Below are positions 36,116 to 46,672 of a DNA stretch of 64,000 bases, piece after piece. The notes under the pieces were generated by a model. That model worked only from the letters and a program-made list of their open reading frames with translations. It made no database searches and had not been told where the DNA came from. The translations under genes were made by a program, and so were the position numbers. Numbering within the stretch: position 1 is the stretch's first letter; every line of letters starts with the position of its first letter. The stretch is from Planobispora longispora (GTDB lineage Bacteria; Actinomycetota; Actinomycetes; Streptosporangiales; Streptosporangiaceae), in NCBI RefSeq assembly GCF_016863135.1, contig NZ_BOOH01000046.1, positions 1-64,000 of the forward strand. The letters are read 5' to 3'.

Positions 36116-37897
36116 TCAGGCGGGCTTGGCCGCCTCGGCCTCCTTCGGCCCCGTCTCCTTCGGCTTGGCGTCGACGCCCGCCTCCTTGCGCTGCTCGCCC
36201 GTGATCGGGGTGGGCGCGCCGGTCAGCGGGTCGAAGCCGGAGGCCGTCTTCGGGAAGGCGATGACGTCGCGGATCGAGTCGCCGCCCGCCAGCAGCATGC
36301 AGATGCGGTCCCAGCCGTAGGCGATGCCGCCGTGCGGCGGCGGGCCGTACTTGAACGCCTCCAGCAGGAAGCCGAACTTGCTCTCGGCCTCCTCCTTGGA
36401 GATGCCGAGCACGTCGAAGACGCGCTGCTGCATCTCGGCGCGGTGGATACGGATCGAGCCGCCGCCGATCTCCATGCCGTTGCAGACCATGTCGTAGGCG
36501 TAGGCCAGGGCCTCACCCGGGTTGTCCTGGAAGGTGTCGGCCCACTCGGGCTTGGGACCGGTGAACGGGTGGTGCACCGCGGTCCAGCCGATCTGGGTGC
36601 CGGCGTCGTCGAGCACGGGCTCGAACATCGGCGCGTCGACGACCCACAGGAAGCTCCACTGCGACTCGTCGATCAGGCCGCAGCGCCGGCCGATCTCCAG
36701 GCGGGCCGCGCCGAGCAGGTCGCGGGAGGCGGCGGCGGCGCCGGCCGCGAAGAAGATCGCGTCACCGGGGTTCGCGCCGGCCTTGGCGGCCAGACCCGCG
36801 GTCTCGGTCTCCGACAGGTTCTTGGCGACCGGGCCGCCGAGCGTGCCGTCCTCGCCGACCAGAACGTAGGCCAGGCCCCGGGCGCCGCGCGACTTGGCCC
36901 ACTCCTGCCAGCCGTCCAGCTCCTTGCGGGTCTGGGAGGCGCCGCCCGGCATGACCACGGCGCCGACGTACGGCGCCTGGAAGACCCGGAAGGTGGTGTC
37001 GGCGAAGAACCCGGTCATGTCGACGAGCTCCTGGCCGAAGCGCAGGTCCGGCTTGTCGGAGCCGTAACGGGCCATGGCGTCGGCGTAGGTCATCCGGGGC
37101 AGCGGCACGGGGATCTCGTAGCCGAGGATCTCCTTCCAAACCCGCCCGATCAGCGCCTCGCCGACGGCGATGACGTCCTCCTGGTCCACGAAGGACATCT
37201 CGAGGTCGATCTGGGTGAACTCCGGCTGCCGGTCGGCGCGCAGGTCCTCGTCGCGGTAGCACTTGGCCAGCTGGTAGTAGCGCTCCAGGCCCGCCACCTG
37301 CAGCAGCTGCTTGAACAGCTGCGGCGACTGGGGCAGGGCGTACCAGTTGCCGGGCTGCAGGCGGACCGGGACCAGGAAGTCGCGGGCGCCCTCGGGGGTG
37401 GAGCGGGTCAGCGTCGGCGTCTCGACGTAGACGAACCCGTGCTCGTTGAGCACCTCGTTGGCGAGGTAGGTGGCCTTGGAGCGCACGCGCATCGCCTGCG
37501 CGACCTGCTGGCGGCGGATGTCGAGGTAGCGGTACTTCAGCCGGGCCTCCTCCGAGACCCCGGCGTTGCCCTCGATCGGGAACGGCAGCGGGGCGGACTC
37601 GCTGAGCACCTCGACCTCGGAGGCGACGACCTCGATCTCGCCGGTGGGCAGGTCGGGGTTCTCGTTGCCCGCGGGGCGGACCCGCACCTCCCCGACGACC
37701 TTGACGCAGTACTCGGCGCGCAGGCCGTGCGCGTCGTCCTCCTCGCGGAAGACCACCTGGGCCGTGCCGGAGGCGTCACGCAGGTCGATGAAGACCACGC
37801 CGCCGTGGTCGCGGCGGCGCGCCACCCATCCGGCCAGCGTTACCTGCTCACCCGCGTGCTCCTTGCGGAGCGAACCGGCGGTGTGCGTGCGGATCAC
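36116..37897 (-). CDS. aspS: Aspartyl-tRNA synthetase
   Basis: Class II synthetase of 593 residues: N-terminal OB-fold anticodon domain ([23 protein letters not shown]), catalytic motifs including [39 protein letters not shown]-type motif 2 near residues 195-235, a bacterial GAD insertion in the middle, and motif 3 [16 protein letters not shown]. The last 30 residues are a Lys/Glu/Ala-rich tail beyond the core. The ATG overlaps the hisS stop (ATGA). In genomes without AsnRS such enzymes also mischarge tRNA-Asn; that cannot be decided here. Confidence 0.95.
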   Translation of the reverse strand: MIRTHTAGSLRKEHAGEQVTLAGWVARRRDHGGVVFIDLRDASGTAQVVFREEDDAHGLRAEYCVKVVGEVRVRPAGNENPDLPTGEIEVVASEVEVLSESAPLPFPIEGNAGVSEEARLKYRYLDIRRQQVAQAMRVRSKATYLANEVLNEHGFVYVETPTLTRSTPEGARDFLVPVRLQPGNWYALPQSPQLFKQLLQVAGLERYYQLAKCYRDEDLRADRQPEFTQIDLEMSFVDQEDVIAVGEALIGRVWKEILGYEIPVPLPRMTYADAMARYGSDKPDLRFGQELVDMTGFFADTTFRVFQAPYVGAVVMPGGASQTRKELDGWQEWAKSRGARGLAYVLVGEDGTLGGPVAKNLSETETAGLAAKAGANPGDAIFFAAGAAAASRDLLGAARLEIGRRCGLIDESQWSFLWVVDAPMFEPVLDDAGTQIGWTAVHHPFTGPKPEWADTFQDNPGEALAYAYDMVCNGMEIGGGSIRIHRAEMQQRVFDVLGISKEEAESKFGFLLEAFKYGPPPHGGIAYGWDRICMLLAGGDSIRDVIAFPKTASGFDPLTGAPTPITGEQRKEAGVDAKPKETGPKEAEAAKPA

Positions 37898-39156
37898 GAA
37901 AACTTCCCCTTCAGAATGTCGACGACCTCGGTCAACGGCACCTCGGTCTGCTCTGCGGTGGTCAGGTCTTTCAGCTGTACGGCCCGGGCCGCCAGGTCGC
38001 GCTCGCCCAGGACCAGCGCGTAGCGGGCGCCGGAGCGGTCGGCGCCCTTCATGGCCCCCTTGAGGCCCTTGCCGCCGAACGACATGTCGGCGACGAGGCC
38101 CGCCCGGCGCAGTTCCGTGACCAGAAGGAACATCCGGCGGCGTGCTTCCTCACCCAGCGGGACACCGTACACCTGCACACGTTCCCCGGCGGCCTCGTCC
38201 GCAAGCAGGCCCTCGGCCTCCATCGCCAGGAGCGTGCGGTCCACGCCGAGCGCCCAGCCGACGCTCGGCAGCGACGGACCGCCGATCATCTCGCTCAGCC
38301 CGTCGTAGCGCCCGCCGCCGCCGACCGCGGACTGCGAGCCCAGCCCGTCGTGGACGAACTCGAAGGTGGTGCGGGTGTAGTAGTCGAGACCGCGCACCAG
38401 GCGCGGGTCGTCGGCGAAGGCGACGCCCGAGGCGGTCAGCAGCGAGCGGACCTCCTCGTGGTAGGTCTTGCATGCCCCGCACAGGTGGTCGACGACCATC
38501 GGCGCGCCGGCCAGCTGGGCCTGCACCTCCGGGCGCTTGTCGTCCAGCACGCGCAACGGATTGATCTCGATCCGGGCCCGGGTGGGCTCGTCGAGGTCGA
38601 GGGCGCGCAGGAACTCCTGGAGCGCGGCCCGGTAGCCGGGGCGGCACTCCTTGCAGCCCAGCGTGTTGATCAGCAGCCGGACCCCGGTCAGGCCCAGCCC
38701 GGCGTAGCCGTCGGCGGCCAGCATGATCAGCTCGGCGTCCAGCGCCGGGTCCTCGGAGCCGAGGGCCTCGGCGCCGACCTGCCAGAAGTGGCGGTAGCGG
38801 CCCTTCTGCGCGCGCTCGTAGCGGAACTGGCTTCCGGAGTACCACAGCTTGACGGGGAGCTGCCCGTTGTGCAGGCCGTGCTGCAGGACCGCCCGCACGA
38901 CCGACGCGGTGCCCTCGGGGCGCAGCGTGAGGGAGCGCCCGCCCTTGTCGGTGAAGGTGTACATCTCCTTGGAGACGATGTCGGTCGACTCCCCCACGCC
39001 GCGTGCGAACAGCGCGGTGTCCTCGAAGACCGGTGTCTCGATGTAGCCGTAGCCCGCGCGGCGGGCGGGGGCGGCGAGCGCCTCCCGGATGGCGAGGACC
39101 CGCTCGGAGCGCGGCGGGGTCCAGTCGAAGGTGCCCTTGGGCGCCTGGAAGCTCAT
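37894..39156 (-). CDS. hisS: Histidyl-tRNA synthetase
   Basis: Class II synthetase of 420 residues. It has the start [13 protein letters not shown], motif 1 near [21 protein letters not shown], motif 2 [23 protein letters not shown], the His-specific [16 protein letters not shown], and the C-terminal anticodon domain from about residue 330. It lies 4 bases after the metallo-hydrolase gene and overlaps aspS, so the three form one transcription unit. Confidence 0.95.
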   Translation of the reverse strand: MSFQAPKGTFDWTPPRSERVLAIREALAAPARRAGYGYIETPVFEDTALFARGVGESTDIVSKEMYTFTDKGGRSLTLRPEGTASVVRAVLQHGLHNGQLPVKLWYSGSQFRYERAQKGRYRHFWQVGAEALGSEDPALDAELIMLAADGYAGLGLTGVRLLINTLGCKECRPGYRAALQEFLRALDLDEPTRARIEINPLRVLDDKRPEVQAQLAGAPMVVDHLCGACKTYHEEVRSLLTASGVAFADDPRLVRGLDYYTRTTFEFVHDGLGSQSAVGGGGRYDGLSEMIGGPSLPSVGWALGVDRTLLAMEAEGLLADEAAGERVQVYGVPLGEEARRRMFLLVTELRRAGLVADMSFGGKGLKGAMKGADRSGARYALVLGERDLAARAVQLKDLTTAEQTEVPLTEVVDILKGKFS

Positions 39157-39160
39157 GTCT

Positions 39161-39856
39161 CTAAAGTCCCCTGCTGGGACCGGCGTGGGGAGCCGCCTCC
39201 GCGAGATACGGATTGGTGGCGCGCTCCCGGCCGATCGTGGTCTGTGGTCCGTGGCCGGGCAGGACCACCGTGTCGTCCGGCAGCGGCAGGCACTTGGCGG
39301 CCAGGCTGCGCAGGATCGTCGGGTAGTCGCCGCCCGGGAGGTCTGTGCGGCCGATGGAGCCGGCGAACAGCAGGTCGCCCGAGAACATCACGTCCGGGAT
39401 CTCGTCCGTGGAGGGCAGCCTGAACGTCACCGACCCCCTGGTATGGCCGGGCGTGTGGTCGACCGTGAGCTCCATGCCCGCCAGCCTCAGCACCTCGCCG
39501 TCGGCCAGCTCGCGCACGTCGTCGGGTTCGGTGAAGGTGAGCCCGCCGAACAGCTGCTGCCGGGTCGTCAGCGACAATCCCTTGCCCGGGTCGGACAGCA
39601 GATCGCGGTCTTCGGGGTGGATCCAGGCCGGCACGTCGCGCGCGCCGCAGACCGGGGCGACCGACCACATGTGATCGATGTGACCGTGGGTGACCAGCAC
39701 CGCGACCGGCTTGAGCCGATGCTCGCGCAGCACGTCGTCCAGGTCGCCGACGGCGTTCTGCCCCGGATCGACGATGACGCACTCCTCGCCCGCGGCGGGA
39801 GCGACGACATAGCAGTTGGCCTGGAAGGACCCTGCGGGAAAGCCGGCGATGAGCAT
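39161..39856 (-). CDS. Metallo-beta-lactamase-fold hydrolase (glyoxalase II-like)
   Basis: 231 residues. The metal motif [11 protein letters not shown] is at about residues 56-66, [13 protein letters not shown] and [13 protein letters not shown] supply further ligands, and [13 protein letters not shown] is near the C-terminus. The set fits a binuclear MBL hydrolase of the GloB-like type, which hydrolyses S-lactoylglutathione or other thioesters. Actinobacteria lack glutathione, so a mycothiol or other thioester substrate is likelier. It heads the hydrolase-hisS-aspS unit. Confidence 0.85.
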   Translation of the reverse strand: MLIAGFPAGSFQANCYVVAPAAGEECVIVDPGQNAVGDLDDVLREHRLKPVAVLVTHGHIDHMWSVAPVCGARDVPAWIHPEDRDLLSDPGKGLSLTTRQQLFGGLTFTEPDDVRELADGEVLRLAGMELTVDHTPGHTRGSVTFRLPSTDEIPDVMFSGDLLFAGSIGRTDLPGGDYPTILRSLAAKCLPLPDDTVVLPGHGPQTTIGRERATNPYLAEAAPHAGPSRGL

Positions 39857-40004
39857 CTGCCTCAGCTGATCTCGTCAAGAATGCGGATGGGAATGTAACC
39901 GAAGGGTACCGGTGCGGGTCGGCGGGCTGCGAATCATCGCGCTGTGGCCGATACGATTCGCCCACCTCAATATGTAATACTCCGGCACTCGGGAGGGCGA
40001 AGCG

Positions 40005-40880
40005 GTGAGCGGCAAGGACCGCCAGAAGCAACTGGCGCGCGAGCACTACGAGCGGCAGATGCACCGGCGCGTGGAGCGCGAGACCAAGGCCAGGAAGACC
40101 GCGATCATCGGCAGCACCGTGGGAACCGTGGTGGTCATCGGCGGCATCGTCGCCGCGACGGTCCTGCTGGGAGGTTCCGGCGACTCCTCCCCGACGGACG
40201 CGGCGGCCACCCCCTCGGCGAACGGGAGCGCGGACCCGGAGGCGAGCGCGAGCGCGGCCGGGCCCCAGCCCACGGCCTTCGACAAGGCCGCGGGAACCTG
40301 CGGCTACGTCCCCGCAGCCGAGGGCGGCCAGGCCAAGGACGTCGGCATGCCCCCGGCCAAGGTAGATCTCTCCCCCAAGACCATGACGCTGAAGACCAGC
40401 CAGGGCGACATCGTCATCAAGCTGGACGCCGAGAAGACCCCCTGCACGGTCGGCTCCTTCGCGTTCCTCGCCTCGAAGGACTACTTCGACGGCTCCAAGT
40501 GCCACCGCCTGGGCTCCGCGGAGTTCCCCGTGCTGCAGTGCGGCGACCCGCTGGCCACGGCCGACGGCAAGGGCATGACCGACGGCCAGGGCGGTCCCGG
40601 CTACCGTTTCGTGGACGAGAACCTCGAGGGCGCCAAGTACACCCGCGGCGTGGTCGCCATGGCCAACAGCGGTCCCAACACCAACGGCAGCCAGTTCTTC
40701 ATCGTGTTCGGCGACACCGGCCTGGGCCCGAACTACACCCCGTTCGGTACGGTTACCAAGGGCCTGGAGATCATCGACAAGGTGAACAAGGGCGGCGTCA
40801 TCACCCCGGGACAGGACGGCACCGGGGCCCCGAAGAAAACCGTCGAGATCAAAGACGTGACAATATCCGCCAAGAGCTGA
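40005..40880 (+). CDS. Membrane-anchored cyclophilin-type peptidyl-prolyl isomerase (copy 2)
   Basis: 291 residues with the same architecture as the 33644 gene: charged N-terminus (SGKDRQKQLAREHYERQMHRR), membrane anchor (about 34-56), Ala/Ser/Pro linker, cyclophilin domain. Here the core is more canonical: NTNGSQFFIVFGDTGLGPNYTPFG. CHRLGSAEFPVLQCGDP aligns with copy 1. The GTG at 40005 is preceded by GGGAGGG. Position between the hydrolase/hisS unit and rel matches the single copy I recall in Streptomyces, so this is probably the ancestral one and copy 1 the duplicate. Confidence 0.9.
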   Translation: MSGKDRQKQLAREHYERQMHRRVERETKARKTAIIGSTVGTVVVIGGIVAATVLLGGSGDSSPTDAAATPSANGSADPEASASAAGPQPTAFDKAAGTCGYVPAAEGGQAKDVGMPPAKVDLSPKTMTLKTSQGDIVIKLDAEKTPCTVGSFAFLASKDYFDGSKCHRLGSAEFPVLQCGDPLATADGKGMTDGQGGPGYRFVDENLEGAKYTRGVVAMANSGPNTNGSQFFIVFGDTGLGPNYTPFGTVTKGLEIIDKVNKGGVITPGQDGTGAPKKTVEIKDVTISAKS

Positions 40881-40954
40881 CGTAATACAACCAGGCATAC
40901 GAACCCGGGGCCGTACGGTTCCCGGAAAGGCTGAGGAAAGTGCGGGAGGACACG

Positions 40955-42184
40955 GTGAGCACCGACCCGTGGGGCCGGGTAGACGACGACGGCACCGTCT
41001 ACGTGCGTACGGCTGAGGGAGAGCGGGCCGTCGGGTCCTGGCAGGCCGGCGAGCCGGAGGAGGCCCTCGCCTACTTCCATCGCAAGTTCGACGAGCTGGC
41101 CGGGCAGGTCACGCTGCTGGAGCAGCGGGTGCGCGGTACGGACCTGCCTCCCGCCCAGGCCGAGGCCACCATCGTCAAGCTCCGCGAGGCGATCACCGAC
41201 GCGCACGCGGTCGGCGATCTCGACGCGCTGCTGAAGCGGCTGGACACCCTCACGGAGCTGGTCACGCAGCGCCGCGAGGAGGTCAAGGCCGCCCGCGACG
41301 TGGCGCGCGCCGAGGCCAGGGGCATCAAGGAGCGCATCGTCGCCGAGGCCGAGTCGGTGGCCGAGTCGACCACCCACTGGAAGACCGGCGGGGAGCGCCT
41401 GCGCCAGCTGGTGGAGGAGTGGAAGGCCGCCGAGCGGATCGACCGGACCACCGAGGCCGCGCTGTGGAAGCGGCTGTCGGCGGCCCGCACGGCCTTCGCC
41501 AAGCGGCGCAAGGCCTACTTCGCGGGCCTGGACGAGCAGCGCGAGGGCGTGCGCAGCACCAAGGAGCGCATCGTGGCGGAGGCGGAGAGCCTGGCCTCCT
41601 CCACCGACTGGGGCGCCACCGCCTCGGCCTACCGGGAGCTGATGCGGCAGTGGAAGGCCGCCGGCCGGGCCGCCCGCGACGTCGAGGACGAGCTCTGGGC
41701 CCGGTTCAAGGGCGCCCAGGACCAGTTCTTCCAGGCCCGATCGGCGGTCTTCGCCGAGCGTGACGCCTCGCTGGCGGCCAACGCCGAGGTCAAGGAGCAG
41801 CTCCTGGCCGAGGCGGAGAAGATCCTCCCCGTCACCGACGCCCGCTCCGCCCGGGCCGCCCTGCGCGGTCTCCTGGAGCGCTGGGAGGACGCCGGCCCCG
41901 TCCCCCGCGAGCAGCGCGACCGCCTGGAGGGCGGGCTGCGCAAGGTGGACGACGCGGTCCGCAAGGCCGAGGAGGCGGAGTGGAAGCGCTCCAACCCCGA
42001 GGCCCGTGCCCGCGCCCAGAACACGGTGGACCAGCTCCGCAGGTCCATCGAGCAGCTGGAGTCCCGCCTGGCCAAGGCCCGCGCCGCCGGCCGGGACAAG
42101 GACGCCAAGGACGCCGAGGAGGCCCTGACCGCCCGCCGCTCCTGGCTGGAGGAGGCCGAGCGCACGCTCGCCGAGTTCTCCTGA
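40955..42184 (+). CDS. DUF349-repeat protein
   Basis: About 409 residues, almost entirely helical and highly charged. It carries repeated DUF349 units, each around a WKAAERIDRTTEAALWKRLSAAR-type block; at least three are visible, near residues 140, 220 and 300. A coiled coil ends the protein (NTVDQLRRSIEQLESRLAKARAAGR). A small beta-rich N-terminal part (DDDGTVYVRTAEGERAVGSWQ) precedes the repeats. The GTG at 40955 has GGGAGGA at good spacing; a GTG 15 bases earlier is in frame. Function unknown; cytoplasmic. Confidence 0.82.
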   Translation: MSTDPWGRVDDDGTVYVRTAEGERAVGSWQAGEPEEALAYFHRKFDELAGQVTLLEQRVRGTDLPPAQAEATIVKLREAITDAHAVGDLDALLKRLDTLTELVTQRREEVKAARDVARAEARGIKERIVAEAESVAESTTHWKTGGERLRQLVEEWKAAERIDRTTEAALWKRLSAARTAFAKRRKAYFAGLDEQREGVRSTKERIVAEAESLASSTDWGATASAYRELMRQWKAAGRAARDVEDELWARFKGAQDQFFQARSAVFAERDASLAANAEVKEQLLAEAEKILPVTDARSARAALRGLLERWEDAGPVPREQRDRLEGGLRKVDDAVRKAEEAEWKRSNPEARARAQNTVDQLRRSIEQLESRLAKARAAGRDKDAKDAEEALTARRSWLEEAERTLAEFS

Positions 42185-42438
42185 GCCCGGCCCTTCTCCT
42201 GAGCCCGGCCCGCCGGGGTCGCCCACCGTACGGCGGCGCCGAACAGGTCCGTGCGCCCCTCGCCGTACCGGCGCCGTCGCATGTACGGCACCACGTAAGG
42301 CGAGGGGGTCACCGGCACGGCAGAGGCCCGCTCCGCCGCCCCGATCGCGAGGATTCCCCCCTCACGGCGCCGGTGCGGCGAGAGGCCGTGACCGCGTGAT
42401 GGGCGCCGCCGCGGCGAGGGGTTTCGTTTCCTGCTCGC
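42185..42438. other. Convergent gap between DUF349 gene and rel
   Basis: About 250 bases with no supported gene. A 9-bp stem (42256-42264 with 42299-42307) encloses a 34-base loop that can fold further. It may act as the terminator for one or both converging genes. Confidence 0.4.
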
Positions 42439-44796
42439 TCAGCCCCCGGCGCCGCTGACCCGGTAGACGTCGTAGACGCCCTGGATGTTGCGGACGGCCT
42501 TCAGGACGTGGCCCAGGTGCTTGGGGTCGCCCATCTCGAAGGTGAACTTGCTGATCGCCACACGGTCGCGGGACGTGGTCACCGACGCCGACAGGATGTT
42601 CACGTGCTGGTCGGACAGGGTCCGGGTGACGTCGGACAGCAGGCGGGGCCGGTCCAGCGCCTCGACCTGGATGGCGACGAGGAAGACCGAGTCGCCGCCG
42701 GGCGCCCAGGAGACCTCGACCAGGCGGTCCGGCTCGGACCGCAGCTGCTCCACGTTGGGGCAGTTGGTCCGGTGCACCGACACGCCGTGCCCGCGGGTGA
42801 CGAAGCCGACGATGTCGTCGCCGGGGACCGGGGTGCAGCAGCGCGAGAGCCGTACCCAGACGTCGGAGTCGCCCGCGACCACCACGCCCGCTCCGCCGCC
42901 GCCGCGCGGCCGGCCCCGGAGCTTCGTCGGGACCGCGGTCTCGGCGATGTCCTCCTCGGCGCTCTCCACGCCGCCGAGGGACTGCACCAGCTTCTGCACG
43001 ACCGTCTGCGCGGCCACGTGGCCCTCTCCGACCGCCGCGTAGAGCGAGGAGACATCCGGGTAGCGCAGGTCCCTCGCGAGCGCCAGGAGGGATTCTCCGG
43101 ACATCAGGCGCTGCAGCGGGAGGCCCTGCTTGCGCATGGCCCGCCCGATGGCCTCCTTGCCCGCCTCGATCGCGGTCTCGCGGCGCTCCTTGGAGAACCA
43201 CTGGCGGATCTTGTTGCGGGCCCGGCCGGACTTGACGAACTTCAGCCAGTCGCGGGACGGACCGGCGTCCGGCGACTTGGAGGTGAAGATCTCGACGGTG
43301 TCGCCGTTGTTGAGCCGGGACTCCAGCGGCACCAGGCGGCCGTTGACCCGGGCGCCGATGCAGCGGTGGCCCACCTCGGTGTGGACGGCGTAGGCGAAGT
43401 CGACCGGGGTCGCGCCCTCGGGGAGGGCGAGCACCTGGCCGCGCGGGGTGAAGACGTAGACCTCGGAGACCGACAGGTCGAACCGGAGCGACTCCAGGAA
43501 CTCCCCCGGGTCGGCGGTCTCCTTCTGCCAGTCCAGAAGCTGGCGCAGCCACGCCATGTCGCTGGCGGGCTTCAGCTTCGTCCCGCCCGGGCCGGAGGTG
43601 GTCATGTCCTCCTTGTACTTCCAGTGCGCGGCGACGCCGTACTCCGCCCTGCGGTGCATGCTGTGGGTGCGGATCTGCAGCTCCACCGGCTTGCCCTCGG
43701 GACCGATCACCGTGGTGTGCAGCGACTGGTACATGTTGAACTTGGGCATCGCGATGTAGTCCTTGAACCGGCCGGCCACCGGCTTCCACCGCGCGTGGAT
43801 CGTTCCGAGGGCGGCGTAGCAGTCGCGGACCGTGTCGACCAGCACCCGGATGCCCACCAGATCGTAGATGTCGTCGAACGCGACGTCCCGGGCGATCATC
43901 TTCTGGTAGACCGAGTAGTAGTGCTTGGGGCGGCCCTTGACCTCGGCGCGGATCTTGGCCTCGCGCAGGTCCGCGGAGACGGTCTCGATGACCTCCTGCA
44001 GGAACAGGTCCCGGCGCGGGGCCCGCTTCGACACCATCCGGGCGATCTCGTCGTAGCGCTTGGGGTAGAGCATGGCGAACGCGAGGTCCTCCAGCTCCCA
44101 CTTGATGGTGTTCATGCCCAGCCGGTGGGCGAGCGGGGCGAAGATCTCCAGCGTCTCGCGGGACTTCTGCTGCCGCTTGTGCTCGGGCAGGTAGCGCATA
44201 GTGCGCATGTTGTGCAGCCGGTCGGCGAGCTTGATGACCAGCACCCTGATGTCGCGGGACATGGCCACGACCATCTTGCGCACGGTCTCGGCCTGGGCGG
44301 CGTCGCCGAACTTCACCTTGTCGAGCTTGGTGACGCCGTCGACCAGCTGCGCGATGCTGTCGCCGAAGTCCGTCCGCAGCTCGTCCAGGCCGTAGGCGGT
44401 GTCCTCGACGGTGTCGTGCAGCAGCGCCGCGCACAGCGTCTCGTCGTCGGTGCCCAGCTCGGCCAGGATCGTCGCGACGGCCAGCGGGTGGGTGATGTAC
44501 GGATCACCGCTCTTGCGCTTCTGATCGCGGTGGTGATAGGCCGCCACCTCGTAGGCCCGCTCGATCAGCCGAAGGTCGGCCTTCGGATGGGTCGCGCGGA
44601 CCGTACGGAAAAGCGGCTCAAGCACCGGGTTCATGGCGCCACCCCATTGCCCCCCAAAGCGGGCGAGCCTCCGCCGCACCGCCGGTTTCTCTTCGGTGGC
44701 TCCGGACATGGCGGAACCGGCATCGCCTGCCGGGACGGCCATGTCGGGACCGCCACCGCCGGCGGTCACGTCGGGCACGACCACATCACGGGGCAC
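42439..44796 (-). CDS. rel: Bifunctional (p)ppGpp synthetase/hydrolase
   Basis: Makes and degrades the alarmone (p)ppGpp. The 785 residues show the complete order: HD hydrolase with [10 protein letters not shown] (His-Asp at about 127-128) and the intact RLHNMRTM metal motif, a synthetase domain ([43 protein letters not shown]), TGS ([24 protein letters not shown]) and C-terminal ACT. Intact HD residues argue for both activities, as expected for the single long Rel of actinobacteria. The first 55 residues are a low-complexity extension from the GTG at 44796; an internal ATG near residue 55 ([10 protein letters not shown]) could also be used. Confidence 0.95.
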   Translation of the reverse strand: MPRDVVVPDVTAGGGGPDMAVPAGDAGSAMSGATEEKPAVRRRLARFGGQWGGAMNPVLEPLFRTVRATHPKADLRLIERAYEVAAYHHRDQKRKSGDPYITHPLAVATILAELGTDDETLCAALLHDTVEDTAYGLDELRTDFGDSIAQLVDGVTKLDKVKFGDAAQAETVRKMVVAMSRDIRVLVIKLADRLHNMRTMRYLPEHKRQQKSRETLEIFAPLAHRLGMNTIKWELEDLAFAMLYPKRYDEIARMVSKRAPRRDLFLQEVIETVSADLREAKIRAEVKGRPKHYYSVYQKMIARDVAFDDIYDLVGIRVLVDTVRDCYAALGTIHARWKPVAGRFKDYIAMPKFNMYQSLHTTVIGPEGKPVELQIRTHSMHRRAEYGVAAHWKYKEDMTTSGPGGTKLKPASDMAWLRQLLDWQKETADPGEFLESLRFDLSVSEVYVFTPRGQVLALPEGATPVDFAYAVHTEVGHRCIGARVNGRLVPLESRLNNGDTVEIFTSKSPDAGPSRDWLKFVKSGRARNKIRQWFSKERRETAIEAGKEAIGRAMRKQGLPLQRLMSGESLLALARDLRYPDVSSLYAAVGEGHVAAQTVVQKLVQSLGGVESAEEDIAETAVPTKLRGRPRGGGGAGVVVAGDSDVWVRLSRCCTPVPGDDIVGFVTRGHGVSVHRTNCPNVEQLRSEPDRLVEVSWAPGGDSVFLVAIQVEALDRPRLLSDVTRTLSDQHVNILSASVTTSRDRVAISKFTFEMGDPKHLGHVLKAVRNIQGVYDVYRVSGAGG

Positions 44797-44872
44797 TCAG
44801 ACTCCTTACGTTCGAGTCCAGATCCCTCAGTGTATCCAGACGCGGTTGGGTGCCGCCCGCCCCGGGGGTGGA

Positions 44873-45391
44873 TCAGACGATCACGAGGGAGTGGAGCCCG
44901 ACCCCGTCGAGCCTCTCCCGCCCCTTCAGGAAGGCCAGTTCCATGAGCACGGCGACGGCGACGACCTCGGCGCCCGCCCTGCGGACCAGCTCCACCGCCG
45001 CGCGCGCCGTCCCTCCGGTGGCGAGCACGTCATCGACGATCAGGACCCGCTCTCCGGGGGCGAAGGCGTCCCGGTGGACCTCGATGGTGGCGGAGCCGTA
45101 CTCCAGATCGTAAGACGCGTCGAGCGTTTCCGCGGGAAGTTTGCCCTTCTTTCGCATCGGGACGAACCCGGCGCGGGCCTTGTAGGCCGCGGGGGCGGCC
45201 AGGATGAACCCGCGGGCCTCGATGCCCACGATCTTGTCGACGGTGTGCAGCCCGGCCAGCTCGTCCGTCACCGCGGCGAACGCCTCGGGGTCGGAGAGCA
45301 GCGGGGTGATGTCCTTGAACAGGATTCCCGGCTTGGGGTAGTCGGGCACGTCGCGGATCCGGTCCAGGATCAGCCGGCTCAGGTCGCTCAT
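44873..45391 (-). CDS. apt: Adenine phosphoribosyltransferase
   Basis: Salvages adenine to AMP with PRPP. The 172 residues contain the PRPP motif RVLIVDDVLATGGTA (about 115-129) and FKDITPLLSDP and GIEARGF, typical of Apt. The ATG at 45391 has AGGGA seven bases upstream; a GTG two codons earlier is in frame. Location directly upstream of rel on the same strand is conserved in actinobacteria. A repeat-rich gap and the secF terminator separate it from secF. Confidence 0.94.
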   Translation of the reverse strand: MSDLSRLILDRIRDVPDYPKPGILFKDITPLLSDPEAFAAVTDELAGLHTVDKIVGIEARGFILAAPAAYKARAGFVPMRKKGKLPAETLDASYDLEYGSATIEVHRDAFAPGERVLIVDDVLATGGTARAAVELVRRAGAEVVAVAVLMELAFLKGRERLDGVGLHSLVIV

Positions 45392-45401
45392 GTTCACATC
45401 C

Positions 45402-45529
45402 CTGGTGGAGTCGGTGGAGTCGGTGGGGCGGTGGGGCGGTGGGGCGTTCTGCGGGTGCTCCCGCCCGGGGCCTCTGGGGGCTCCCGGCGGGGTCTGCGGG
45501 GTGGTGCGGCGGGGTCTGCGAGGTGGTGC
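45402..45529. repeat. Tandem short repeats upstream of apt
   Basis: Two repeat types sit in the apt-secF gap: GGTGGAGTC-like 9-mers passing into GGTGGGGC 8-mers (45402-45446), and a 22-bp unit present twice with one mismatch (45486-45507 and 45508-45529). The repeats lie in the apt leader. No convincing coding frame runs through them. Confidence 0.6.
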
Positions 45530-45584
45530 CGGTGACGAGTCTGCCGGAGGACGTCGCCCGGGGAGAGGAGCCCGCCCACGGAAA

Positions 45585-45619
45585 ACGCCTCCGCCTCCCC
45601 GGCGGGGAGGCGGAGGCGT
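45585..45619 (-). terminator. Intrinsic terminator of yajC-secD-secF
   Basis: Perfect 16-bp stem (45585-45600 with 45604-45619), 3-base loop, followed on the minus strand by TTTTCC; 12 bases past the secF stop. Confidence 0.85.
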
Positions 45620-45631
45620 GATCGCTTCCGG

Positions 45632-46672
45632 CTACTTCTTCTTGCGCTTGTCGTCCGCGGCCGCGGCCTTGGCCGCTCCCGCCGTCACCGTCTGGCGGGC
45701 GGCCTTGGCGCCCTCCGTCTTGGCGCCCGCCCCGCCCGTGGCGGCGAGCCGCTCGGCGATCTTCCGGTAGCGCGGCTCGCGCTCCTTCAGCGTCACCAGC
45801 AGCGGCGTCGCCACGCACAGCGAGGAGTAGGTACCGACGATCATGCCGACGAACAGCGCCAGCGACAGGTCCTTCAGCGTGCCCGCGCCGAACAGCGTGG
45901 TGCCGATGAACAGGATCGCCGCCACCGGCAGGATCGCCACCAGGGTGGTGTTCAGCGACCGGATCAGCGTGTGGTTCAGCGCGTCGTTGGCGGCCTGGGT
46001 GTAGGTGACCTTCGAGGTCGTGCCGAGCTTGGCGGTGACCTCCTTGATCATGTCGAACACCACGACCGCGTCGTACAGCGAGTATCCGAGGATCGTCAGG
46101 AAGCCCAGCAGGGTCGCCGGGGTGACCTCGAACCCGGACCACGCGTAGACGCCCGCGGTGATCACCAGGTCGTGGATCAGCGCGACGATGGCGGCCAGCG
46201 CCATCTTCCACTCGAAGGCCATCGTCAGGTACAGGATGATCGCCAGCATGAAGACGATCAGACCGATGACGGCCTTGTCGGCGACCTGGCCGCCCCACGA
46301 ACCGCCGATCACCTGGAGGGTGACGTCACCGCCGAACCTCTTGGTGACCGCGTTCTGCACCGCGGTCACCTCCTGCTCCGGGAGGCTCTCGGTGGTGACC
46401 CGCCAGCCGTTGTTGGTCGTCTGAACGATGACCTGGTGCGCGCCCGCCTCCTGAATGGTGCCGCGGACCTGCTCGATGGTGGCCGAGGGCGCCTTGAAGG
46501 AGAAGACGGATCCGCCCTTGAACTCCACGCCCAGGTTCAGGCCGTTGACGATCAGACCCGCGACGGAGATCACGAGCAGGAAGGCGGACAGGCTGTACCA
46601 GAGCTTCTGGCGTCCGACGAAGTCGACGTTGACCTCGCCCCGGTACAGGCGACTTACGAGGCCGGCCATCAT
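45632..46672 (-). CDS. secF: Protein translocase subunit SecF
   Basis: Membrane subunit that, with SecD and YajC, supports proton-driven late steps of Sec export. The 346 residues have six predicted membrane segments. The first begins near LWYSLSAFLLVISVAGLIVNG and is followed by the VEFKGGSVFSF motif of the periplasmic-type domain. The conserved GYSLYDAVVVFDMIKE lies in the fourth segment. The C-terminal 40 residues are an Ala/Lys-rich cytoplasmic tail. The ATG overlaps the secD stop as ATGA. Confidence 0.95.
   Translation of the reverse strand: MMAGLVSRLYRGEVNVDFVGRQKLWYSLSAFLLVISVAGLIVNGLNLGVEFKGGSVFSFKAPSATIEQVRGTIQEAGAHQVIVQTTNNGWRVTTESLPEQEVTAVQNAVTKRFGGDVTLQVIGGSWGGQVADKAVIGLIVFMLAIILYLTMAFEWKMALAAIVALIHDLVITAGVYAWSGFEVTPATLLGFLTILGYSLYDAVVVFDMIKEVTAKLGTTSKVTYTQAANDALNHTLIRSLNTTLVAILPVAAILFIGTTLFGAGTLKDLSLALFVGMIVGTYSSLCVATPLLVTLKEREPRYRKIAERLAATGGAGAKTEGAKAARQTVTAGAAKAAAADDKRKKK

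Noticed and set aside
45394-45579. 61-codon Pro/Arg-rich ORF in the apt-secF gap
   Set aside because: It is the product of the short tandem repeats and GC-rich DNA, with no ribosome-binding site, and it overlaps the apt start.
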